This document shows, piece after piece, positions 1-5,420 of a DNA stretch of 8,544 nt. The notes under the pieces were generated by a model. It was not told the origin of the DNA, ran no database searches, and saw nothing but the letters and a program-made list of their open reading frames with translations. The position numbers and the translations under genes are program-made. Numbering within the stretch: position 1 is the stretch's first letter; every line of letters starts with the position of its first letter. The DNA comes from Bacteroidales bacterium (GTDB taxonomy: Bacteria > Bacteroidota > Bacteroidia > Bacteroidales > ML635J-15): the NCBI GenBank assembly GCA_028696755.1, contig JAQVGK010000126.1, forward strand, positions 1-8,544, written 5' to 3'.

Positions 1-419
1 CCGGCCCGCCCGCGGAGCAATGAATGCTGTTTTGTCGCTTTGTACTCCTGATTTTAAAAAATAACGCACTAAATGATACAGTCAGGAGTGATTTTAATTT
101 GTCGCACTAATCTGGACAAGTCAGGAACTGTAAGCAAAGCTGGATAAACCTCTTTGCAACAGTTCTATTTGTTCCACCATTACTCACACCACAATTTATT
201 TTCAACGGTGTTCGTGAGCTGCTTCGCAGGTTCACAAGGCCGGAGCTGGCACTTCGACGTCGCTCAGTAACCACCCGGCGTTTCTTCGAGGCCTTCCCGC
301 GTCGCTTCGTAAAACAATTTTAACTATATTCGACTAATTATCGCTCGTTATTTTTTGCCAAGAAATGGTTTTCAGAAAATAAAATCATAAAATTTCTGCT
401 TTACTAAACGACATTGACT
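1..419. other. Repeat-rich non-coding region downstream of the HAD phosphatase
   Basis: No credible gene is visible. Three layers can be read. First, two degenerate copies of a roughly 40-bp unit lie at 51-90 and 91-130; both contain attttaa, cgcactaa and tcagga in the same order, and an inverted pair actcctga (44-51) / tcaggagt (82-89) overlaps them. Second, a GC-rich patch at about 205-310 contrasts with the AT-rich surroundings and holds a hairpin (214-235, gtgag/ctgc pairing with gcag/ttcac), an aaggcc/ggcctt pair (236-241 and 291-296) and a REP-like cttcgac...gctcagtaacc core (252-272) that recurs near 7091-7132. Third, a copy of the terminal inverted repeat of the 5092-5377 element lies at 397-417, ending 2 nt from the HAD stop codon. 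The first bases are very GC-rich, so the feature they belong to probably starts left of the window. Confidence 0.6.
397..417. repeat. Solo copy of the MITE-like terminal repeat
   Basis: This 21-bp stretch matches the reverse complement of the left end of the element at 5092-5377 at 20 of 21 positions (tgctt, one mismatch, then actaaacgacattga). No obvious partner end is present upstream in the window. It stops 2 nt before the TAG stop codon (420-422) of the minus-strand HAD gene, so the element tip directly abuts the coding sequence. Confidence 0.75.
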
Positions 420-1037
420 CTACAACAATTTTTCCACACCAACAATTTCGAGGTTGTTATCTTTTAGCCAAAGAGTTTGAATGCCCAAAGCAGAAGCAGC
501 TTCGATGTTTGCTTTATTGTCGTCAATAAATAGAGTTTCGGCAGGAATTAGATTTGAGTTCTCGAGAACAAATTCAAAAATCTTCGGATCTGGTTTTTTC
601 ATCCCAATTTCGTGCGAAAAATATGCTTTTTCAAAAAACGATTCTAAACCATCAAATCCAAATTGTTCATTTATTAATGGATTATAAAACTCGTAATGAA
701 TTCTGTTCGTATTGCTCAAGAGAAATGTGCGATATTTTTGCTTTAAATCAGCCAAGAGTTTTATTCTGGCTGGTGGATAATCCAAAATCAGCGCATTCCA
801 GCAATTCCGAATTATTTCGTCCGAAAGATTTGATTTTGTTAAATGCCTGAATTCGCTGTAAAAATCAGAAGGAGAAATACTTCCAACTTCAAGTCTGTCA
901 AAAATCTCCGACTGTGCAGCAAGTGTATAAAGTTCGCCAAAATTATTTAAGCCGTGTTTTGCAAATGCCTTTTCGCTTAGTTTTGTGTCTATATTTAGAA
1001 TTACATTTCCGAGGTCAAAAATTATATTTTTTATCAT
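420..1037 (-). CDS. HAD-superfamily phosphatase, YihX-like (subfamily IA)
   Basis: A 205-residue HAD hydrolase, probably a cytosolic phosphatase for a small phosphorylated metabolite. Motif I is FDLGNVI with the nucleophile D8. Motif II is LLSNTNR (S108-N109). Motif III is GMKKPD (K147/K148), and motif IV is FIDDNKANIEAA (D172-D173). The residue two after the nucleophile is Gly, not Asp, but E. coli YihX (alpha-glucose-1-phosphate phosphatase) also reads FDLGNV, so this is normal for the subgroup. The helical cap lies at roughly residues 16-90. The length is typical and the protein looks complete. The start follows the stop of the upstream exported-protein gene by only 6 nt, so the two are probably co-transcribed. 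The substrate cannot be assigned; sugar phosphate is an inference from YihX. Confidence 0.9.
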   Translation of the reverse strand: MIKNIIFDLGNVILNIDTKLSEKAFAKHGLNNFGELYTLAAQSEIFDRLEVGSISPSDFYSEFRHLTKSNLSDEIIRNCWNALILDYPPARIKLLADLKQKYRTFLLSNTNRIHYEFYNPLINEQFGFDGLESFFEKAYFSHEIGMKKPDPKIFEFVLENSNLIPAETLFIDDNKANIEAASALGIQTLWLKDNNLEIVGVEKLL

Positions 1038-1043
1038 TCGCCA

Positions 1044-2285
1044 CTATCTTTTAAAAATTAAATACTGAAAATTCTTTTGCGCAAACTCGTTGAAAGGACT
1101 TGATTTCTTTGCAAGATCTATAAAATACAACTTATCGCTTTCAGCATGTCTTTTAATTGTTTTGTACACCTTGGGCGGAAGAATATTTTTTAATGCCGCT
1201 GTATATGTCCATTCGCTGTAGTAATAACTTACTTTACTAAAATCCGAATCATAATCGTCGAAATACAGAATTGCAATTGAACAAACACTGTCTTTAACAG
1301 GTGAATTTTCAGTTAAATGTAGCTTTGCTGTAAAAGATTGAACTCCTGAAGATTTATCAAGAATCATAAATCTGCTTAAACCGATATGCGCAAGACCAAA
1401 CTGACCGAAATAATTTACATTAGGGTTCTTATTGATTTCTTTTACAGCATTTCGATAAATATACGTTTCGCGCTTAGTTTGCTGCACGCTGTCCTGACCA
1501 GTATTGTAGTTATAAAAGTCGAATTTAAACGAACTTCTCATTCTGCTAACCAATTCGTCGAGCTGTTGATATCTGTCGCCCAACAAAGATGAATACAACT
1601 CTTCGTTACGCGAAACATTTAAAAAAATAGGATTAAAACTCTCTCGATAAACGTCATAAGACTCGCTTTTATAAACCTCATCATAATCATCGAGTAGATT
1701 TCGGAATTCTTCAGGCATAATAGTGTCCCTAAAGATAAGTTCGGCAGCATAAATAAAAATATCGCCACCAGAATAATTATCCAAATCAATTCCAGTTATC
1801 GAGAACTTTTCATCTTCAGGCAATTTGTCGTAAAATTCTTTTAAGTGGCGGTAGTGAATATCCGAGAATTGCCCTTCGGATGCAATCATTTCCAAACTTT
1901 TTTTATCGCCGGTTTCGAGATAATGCTGAGCAATCAGACCGTATGCATACCCCGCTTCGAATAAAATGAGTCGCACATTTGCTTTGTAATATAGCTCACG
2001 GAAGACCTTGAGAAATATTTTTGAATTTTCTTGTCGGAAATGAAACTCCCCAGTAACGAAAAAGCGATATTTACTGTACTCATCACCAGCCATAATACCG
2101 GTTTTTTCATTATACAAGCTCATGTTCGATTTCAGATAATCAGACTCAGAACTCTCGTTTTGGGCTTTTGCAGACGATACTGTACTGACAAAAAAGAGCA
2201 ATAAAATGAATTGCGCCGAAAAATTAGCCACTACTCTCCTATTTCTTGAAGCAAACTTTTGAAATATCCTAAACCCAGCTATCAT
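1044..2285 (-). CDS. Exported protein, erythromycin-esterase/ChaN-like fold suspected
   Basis: A 413-residue protein with a long, basic n-region signal peptide: R/K-rich residues 6-18, hydrophobic core about 24-37, and likely cleavage after AKA at 41. It is probably periplasmic or secreted, and no lipobox is seen. I recognise no exact family, but ordered motifs recall the EreA/ChaN group: VTGEFHF (77-83, E80 and H82), LILFEAGY (106-113, E110), TGIDLDN (164-170, D167) and FGQFGLAHIG (293-302, H300). In erythromycin esterases comparable Glu/His motifs form the active site, so a hydrolase or metal/haem-binding role is possible but unproven. The C-terminal 100 residues look like an accessory region with no known motif. 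A good promoter lies immediately upstream, and the downstream HAD gene follows after 6 nt. Resistance to macrolides should not be inferred. Confidence 0.8.
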   Translation of the reverse strand: MIAGFRIFQKFASRNRRVVANFSAQFILLLFFVSTVSSAKAQNESSESDYLKSNMSLYNEKTGIMAGDEYSKYRFFVTGEFHFRQENSKIFLKVFRELYYKANVRLILFEAGYAYGLIAQHYLETGDKKSLEMIASEGQFSDIHYRHLKEFYDKLPEDEKFSITGIDLDNYSGGDIFIYAAELIFRDTIMPEEFRNLLDDYDEVYKSESYDVYRESFNPIFLNVSRNEELYSSLLGDRYQQLDELVSRMRSSFKFDFYNYNTGQDSVQQTKRETYIYRNAVKEINKNPNVNYFGQFGLAHIGLSRFMILDKSSGVQSFTAKLHLTENSPVKDSVCSIAILYFDDYDSDFSKVSYYYSEWTYTAALKNILPPKVYKTIKRHAESDKLYFIDLAKKSSPFNEFAQKNFQYLIFKR

Positions 2286-2301
2286 AATAAACTTTGAGTT
2301 A

Positions 2302-2331
2302 CAAATTTACATTAATAATAACGAAACTCAA
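2302..2331 (-). promoter_or_regulatory. Bacteroidota-type promoter of the exported-protein/HAD operon
   Basis: Read on the minus strand, a TAAATTTG box (2302-2309) fits the TAnnTTTG -7 consensus of Bacteroidota primary sigma factor, with a TTG (2329-2331) 19 nt upstream as the -33 element. The box ends 16 nt before the ATG at 2285, predicting a very short leader of about 10 nt. There is no Shine-Dalgarno, as is usual in the phylum. Confidence 0.55.
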
Positions 2332-2530
2332 AAGGAAAATATTTGTTCAGAAAAGGATTTGTTTGAAGTCCCCTCCACAAAAAAAATAGGAATAATGCAA
2401 AGATGACAGAACTTGTATGCTATGCGCAAAATGAACTTGTCGCTCGCGAAGCTCGCTATAGTTTTTTTATCCACGTAGTTTTAGGATGCTTGGCGTTCGG
2501 AACTGTGTTCCTCTCTTCGAGTTTTCTTTT

Positions 2531-2616
2531 GTCCACGAATTTAACGAATTTACACTAATTTTCTTCAAGAATTTTTTCTGCTTTTTAATTAGTGTTTATT
2601 CGCGTAATTCGTGGAC
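2531..2616. repeat. 30-bp inverted repeat, gtccacgaatt...aattcgtggac
   Basis: The left arm (2531-2560) and the right arm (2587-2616) are complementary at 25 of 30 positions, separated by 26 nt. Both arms carry the core 'cacgaatt' plus 'cactaatt'. Arm mismatches cluster in the middle, as expected of an old structure under pairing constraint or of a degenerate insertion pair. The motif resembles interspersed repeats I associate with Bacteroidota genomes; its function is unknown. Confidence 0.7.
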
Positions 2617-2634
2617 AGACTTTTTTCAACACGA

Positions 2635-2651
2635 GGCTAACGCAGTTAGCC
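2635..2651. repeat. Short perfect hairpin ggctaac-gca-gttagcc
   Basis: A 7-bp perfect stem (2635-2641 with 2645-2651) closes a 3-nt loop. There is no following T-run on either strand, so it is not a convincing terminator. It sits between the 30-bp inverted repeat and the second gcttggcgttcg copy. Confidence 0.5.
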
Positions 2652-2778
2652 GAGTGGCTATCTTTCTTAAACAATACTGAGGCTTGGCGTTCGCTGTGCT
2701 CGCTCTAGTTTTTTGAAATCTAATGAGGCGTCAGCAAAAATGCTTAGATTAATTTGGCTTATTTTGTTCAACCTCTAT

Positions 2779-2906
2779 CGGTTTTAGCCCTCACTTCTAA
2801 CTAGCGCATTGCGACGCATGAAAGCTAATTTTGCATTACTTGCAATTTGTAAAATTGTTTGATAATCATCTTGTTAGAAAATTACCTTCGGTGAGGGCTA
2901 AAGCCG
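2779..2906. repeat. Long stem-loop with TTTAGCCCTCAC / GTGAGGGCTAAA ends
   Basis: The outer arms 2779-2794 and 2891-2906 pair over 16 bp with one G/T wobble. An inner pair ttctaac (2795-2801) / gttagaa (2873-2879) continues the stem after a bulge, and the loop contains a further small palindromic stretch near 2841-2856. It lies 46 nt past the stop of the small HAD gene, so it could cap the 3' end of the recF cluster transcript, but it lacks a U-tract. The tagccc/gggcta theme recurs in the hairpin at 5237-5250. Confidence 0.65.
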
Positions 2907-2951
2907 TTCTGTCATTGGTGTTCAAATGTGCTGAAATAGATTAAGCAATCG

Positions 2952-3386
2952 CTATCCGCCAAAAAGTTTTCCGAACATTCCTTTTTTCGGTTCTGGCTTT
3001 GTTTCGGTATTCTTAGAGTTTGATTTAGAATCTGGAATTAATACTTCTCTGATTTTGTCCCATCCTAAGAATCCGCCCACATTGCGGTCGTCGATAAAAA
3101 TATCTGCGTCCACTTTTCGACTGATGTATTTATTAAATTCTTCGTTTGGCATGCTTTCGTTCACAGCATAAAATATAATTCCATGATCGAGGCAGAAGTC
3201 TACAGCATTCTTAAGGTCAATCCCATCGCGCACAGTCCACAAAATTAATCTATGACCACGTTCTTGTAATTCGCGTAGAACCTCGAATGCTCCTGGAATA
3301 ATTTCTCCGATATCAGGATATCTATGTTCAACTATTGTCCCATCGAAGTCAACGGCTATGGTAAGCTTTTTTGTCTGATTTTCCAT
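2952..3386 (-). CDS. Small HAD-like hydrolase (DFDGT type) with a charged C-terminal tail
   Basis: A 144-residue, cap-less HAD-fold protein. Motif I is AVDFDGTIV (D13 nucleophile, D15 acid/base), motif II LILWTVRDG (T51), motif III a probable K91, and motif IV DIFIDDRNVGG (D99-D100). All catalytic positions are present, so it is predicted to be an active magnesium-dependent phosphatase in the cytosol; the substrate is unknown. Similar short hydrolases are common in Bacteroidota. The core ends near residue 118 and is followed by a Lys/Ser/Pro/Thr-rich linker and a small hydrophobic end, KKGMFGKLFGG, that is not part of the fold. Its ATG overlaps the lipocalin-like gene's TAA by one base (TAATG), implying coupled translation. 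Confidence 0.88.
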   Translation of the reverse strand: MENQTKKLTIAVDFDGTIVEHRYPDIGEIIPGAFEVLRELQERGHRLILWTVRDGIDLKNAVDFCLDHGIIFYAVNESMPNEEFNKYISRKVDADIFIDDRNVGGFLGWDKIREVLIPDSKSNSKNTETKPEPKKGMFGKLFGG

Positions 3387-3814
3387 TATTTCACTTTGTA
3401 CATGTAAGCTTTGGAGTTAACAGCGTTCTCATCATCCGGAGCCATAATTAATTTATCATTTGTAATAGATACAATTTTTGTTTTACTAACTTCTGACTCG
3501 CCCTGAACTTTTACAAGCACATATTGTCCATCTTTCGAAATGCTCCAAGTACCCTCGGTAACTCCTTCCATTCCTTTTTTGTAGTATTTTTTGTTTGAAG
3601 AGAATCGAACCTCCGTCATTGCGATAATCTCAGGCATTTTTTCCCGAACCATTTTTTCATATTCGGGACTTAGTTTTAAACTCCCAAGCTCGAGAGAATC
3701 AACCTTCCAGGTTCCAACAATCATTTTGCTATAACTTGATTGAAGATTTTGAGCGTTTACTGCCATTGCCGAAAAAATAAGAATTGCAACGCTGATAAAT
3801 AATTTCTGTTTCAT
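3386..3814 (-). CDS. Exported lipocalin-like protein
   Basis: A 142-residue protein with a clear signal peptide (MKQK, hydrophobic 5-18, likely cleavage after VNA at 21), so exported; no lipobox Cys. The mature part matches the small lipocalin-like beta-barrel type frequent in Bacteroidota: an early IVGTWKVDSLEL (32-43), a mid-protein repeat of the GTW strand, TEGTWSISKDGQYV (86-99), and a closing KIVSITNDKLIM strand (113-124). No ligand or enzymatic residue can be pointed out. The gene lies 18 nt after recF and overlaps the following HAD gene by one base, so it should share the recF transcript. Why an exported barrel sits behind a cytosolic repair gene is not evident. Confidence 0.8.
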   Translation of the reverse strand: MKQKLFISVAILIFSAMAVNAQNLQSSYSKMIVGTWKVDSLELGSLKLSPEYEKMVREKMPEIIAMTEVRFSSNKKYYKKGMEGVTEGTWSISKDGQYVLVKVQGESEVSKTKIVSITNDKLIMAPDDENAVNSKAYMYKVK

Positions 3815-3832
3815 ATTGGTATATTTTGAAAG

Positions 3833-4939
3833 TTAATAGTTAGTTATTACATCATTAGTTGACAAATTTACAATTTTATAATTTATCTCCAACTCTTTTA
3901 AAATATCCGGCATTCTCGAATAACTTGTATCAGTTATAAAAATCTGACCGAAACTCTCGTCCGAAACGAGTTTTGTTATTACTTTAACTCTTTTCTTATC
4001 GAGTTTGTCGAAGATGTCGTCCAAAAGCAATATCGGTGCCAGATTTGTTTTGCTACGCATATACTCGAACCAAGCAAATTTAAGACTAATAACATAGGTT
4101 TTTTGCTGCCCCTGCGAGCCGTATTTCTTTATTGGATGAGTTTCGAGTGTGAAATCAAAATCATCTTTATGAATGCCGGCAGATGTGTATCCAAGAATTA
4201 AATCTCTTTCAAAATTGCGATGCAGCATGTCGTAAAGATTATTCTCGTGCAAATGCGACTGATAAACGAGTTCGACCTTCTCCTTACCATCCGAAATAAG
4301 ATTGTAGTATTTTTGAAAAATTGGAGTAATCTCGTCGGCAAAGTTTTTCCGTGCCGCATAAATTATGTTTCCACTTTCGGTTAATTTGTAGTCCCAAATT
4401 TCGATTTCATCATTGGTGGGTTTGCGTCCATTCCATGAATTCTTTAATAAAGTATTGCGCTGATCTAGAATCTTATTGTAAGTTATCAGCTGATTAAGAT
4501 ATGAATGGTCGAATTGTGAAATTACAGAATCAGCAAATTTACGGCGTATTTCGCTACCCTGATGAATCAGATCCGAATCATAAGGAGTAGAATAAACTAC
4601 TGGCAGTAAACCAATATGGTCCGACAGTTTTGGGTATTCGGCTCCATTTCGGCGGAAAGATTTGCGTTTGTCGCGCTGCAAACCGCAATAAATGCTCTCA
4701 ATATTTTCGTTAAGATCAAAATCACCTTTAATTACAAAAAAATCTTCACCAGTTTTTATGTTCTGCCTGTCGGACGAATTTAGGAAACTTTTGCAAAACG
4801 AGAGATAATGAATGCTGTCCAAAAGATTAGTTTTTCCGGTTCCATTATCGCCAATAAGGCAGTTGATTCTAGGGCAAAGCTCCAGATCAAAACTTTCAAA
4901 ATTTTTGAAATTTACTAGCGACAGGTCTTTTAAGTGCAT
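3833..4939 (-). CDS. recF: RecF, DNA replication/repair ATPase
   Basis: A 368-residue SMC/ABC-type ATPase that binds gapped or single/double-strand DNA junctions and, with RecO and RecR, helps load RecA at stalled forks. Seen in order: the RecF N-terminal signature LKDLSLVNFKNFESFDLEL; Walker A GDNGTGKT (30-37, K36); the ABC signature loop YGSQGQQKT (273-281); Walker B APILLLDDIFDKLD (301-314, D307-D308); and a final ITDT strand (335-338). The length is normal and nothing key is missing. The ATG at 4939 is supported because the MxLKxLxLxNFxNF start is the usual RecF N-terminus and a TAACTTTG box lies just upstream. It heads the cluster with the lipocalin-like and small HAD genes. Confidence 0.97.
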   Translation of the reverse strand: MHLKDLSLVNFKNFESFDLELCPRINCLIGDNGTGKTNLLDSIHYLSFCKSFLNSSDRQNIKTGEDFFVIKGDFDLNENIESIYCGLQRDKRKSFRRNGAEYPKLSDHIGLLPVVYSTPYDSDLIHQGSEIRRKFADSVISQFDHSYLNQLITYNKILDQRNTLLKNSWNGRKPTNDEIEIWDYKLTESGNIIYAARKNFADEITPIFQKYYNLISDGKEKVELVYQSHLHENNLYDMLHRNFERDLILGYTSAGIHKDDFDFTLETHPIKKYGSQGQQKTYVISLKFAWFEYMRSKTNLAPILLLDDIFDKLDKKRVKVITKLVSDESFGQIFITDTSYSRMPDILKELEINYKIVNLSTNDVITNY

Positions 4940-4963
4940 TTATTGCATTTTAAATTATAATTG

Positions 4964-4971
4964 CAAAGTTA
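4964..4971 (-). promoter_or_regulatory. Likely -7 box for recF
   Basis: Minus-strand TAACTTTG fits the TAnnTTTG consensus and ends 24 nt before the recF ATG. I see no clear TTG at the expected -33 distance, where the sequence is only T-rich, so the promoter may be weak. No Shine-Dalgarno is present. Confidence 0.45.
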
Positions 4972-5039
4972 GAAAAAAATGTGAATTTGCGCTAAAAGAG
5001 AAAATCCCAAAATCCTAATATCTAAATCCTAAACAATAT

Positions 5040-5087
5040 CAAATTCGAAATCACAATGATTACTGCAGTGTTGTGATTTGTAATTTG
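5040..5087. repeat. Hairpin around an ACTGCAGT palindrome
   Basis: The arms 5040-5056 and 5071-5087 pair at 15 of 17 positions. The 14-nt loop contains the 8-bp palindrome actgcagt (5062-5069). The right arm runs into the 18-bp duplicated sequence that flanks the MITE-like element, so the element appears to have entered at the shoulder of this hairpin. Confidence 0.6.
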
Positions 5088-5393
5088 TAATTCAATGTCG
5101 TTTAGTTAAGCAATTTTAGGTATATGTCCGCTGGACAAAAAGTGCTGTGGGATTAAGCTTTTTACTGACGTTTATGTCCGCTGGACAAAAACGAGTTTTA
5201 GTTGGTTAACTTTAACAGAAAAACGTAGGAAAACTTAGCCCGTTAGGGCTTCAACGTCAGTAAAAATCAATCAATAGCTAAAATCACTCCTTTGTCCAGA
5301 GGACATTAACATTTTACTAATGGATAATTTTAAGACAATAAATTCCATTATTGAAAGCCTTAACTAAACGACATTGATTTGTAATTTGTAATT
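5075..5393. repeat. 18-bp direct duplication flanking the MITE-like element
   Basis: The sequence gatttgtaatttgtaatt occurs at 5075-5092 and again at 5376-5393, immediately outside the terminal repeats (overlapping them by one or two bases). It could be a target-site duplication, but the sequence itself is a tandem ttgtaat heptamer common in such genomes, so slippage or recombination is an alternative. Confidence 0.55.
5092..5377. mobile_element. MITE-like 286-bp element with perfect 19-bp terminal inverted repeats
   Basis: The ends tcaatgtcgtttagttaag (5092-5110) and its exact reverse complement (5359-5377) bound a 286-bp non-coding body. Inside are nested symmetrical parts: a 19-bp direct repeat around atgtccgctggacaaaa at 5123-5141 and 5173-5191 (exactly 50 bp apart); an inverted version of it at 5291-5306 with one mismatch; a perfect 14-bp inverted pair tttttactgacgtt (5159-5172) / aacgtcagtaaaaa (5253-5266); and a central hairpin agccc-gtta-gggct (5237-5250). 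Most of the element could fold into one branched structure. No transposase is encoded, so it would be non-autonomous. The partner enzyme is unknown; the RAYT/REP class and DDE-type MITEs are both possible. Confidence 0.75.
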
Positions 5394-5416
5394 TGTCATT
5401 TCAACCTTTATCTTTG
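5386..5416 (+). promoter_or_regulatory. Promoter predicting a leaderless phosphoesterase mRNA
   Basis: TATCTTTG (5409-5416) fits the TAnnTTTG -7 box and a TTG at 5386-5388 lies 20 nt upstream. The -7 box ends only 4 nt before the ATG at 5421, so transcription would begin at or within a base or two of the start codon. The -33 TTG lies in the duplicated sequence next to the MITE-like element. Confidence 0.5.
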
Positions 5417-5420
5417 CCAA

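Larger units (their letters stand above)
2286..2951. other. 666-bp hairpin-rich non-coding region
   Basis: No gene can be supported; a 64-codon frame at 2486-2680 runs straight through inverted repeats and has no recognisable protein character. The region holds the promoter for the 2285 gene, then repeats: gctcgctatagtttttt (2451-2467) and its near copy (2698-2714, 16 of 17); a direct repeat gcttggcgttcg (2488-2499 and 2682-2693); and three hairpins at 2531-2616, 2635-2651 and 2779-2906. A 10-bp inverted pair, atgacagaac / gttctgtcat (2403-2412, 2906-2915), brackets most of it, which may be coincidence. The whole looks like accreted intergenic repeats of the REP/BIME kind. Confidence 0.6.
4972..5420. 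other. Divergent recF / phosphoesterase spacer
   Basis: This non-coding spacer lies between divergently transcribed recF and the metallophosphoesterase gene. From left to right it holds an A/T-rich stretch with the direct repeat atccta/atccta (about 5015-5030), a hairpin (5040-5087), an 18-bp duplicated sequence (5075-5092 and 5376-5393), the MITE-like element between those copies, and a promoter-like TATCTTTG touching the phosphoesterase start. No gene is seen inside it. Confidence 0.65.

Noticed and set aside
554..850. Plus-strand frame of 98 codons opposite the HAD phosphatase
   Set aside because: It lies antisense to a clear HAD gene whose motifs are intact; its own translation has no recognisable domain.
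1044..2285. Macrolide-resistance esterase
   Set aside because: Only scattered motif resemblance to EreA, plus a signal peptide; nothing supports a resistance role.
2486..2680. 64-codon open frame in the large intergenic gap
   Set aside because: It runs through a 30-bp inverted repeat and a second hairpin, has low-complexity Phe-rich composition and no promoter or family resemblance.
5092..5377. Structured regulatory RNA or riboswitch upstream of the phosphoesterase
   Set aside because: The predicted promoter lies downstream of the element, next to the ATG, so the element would not be in the leader; terminal repeats and flanking duplication favour a mobile unit.
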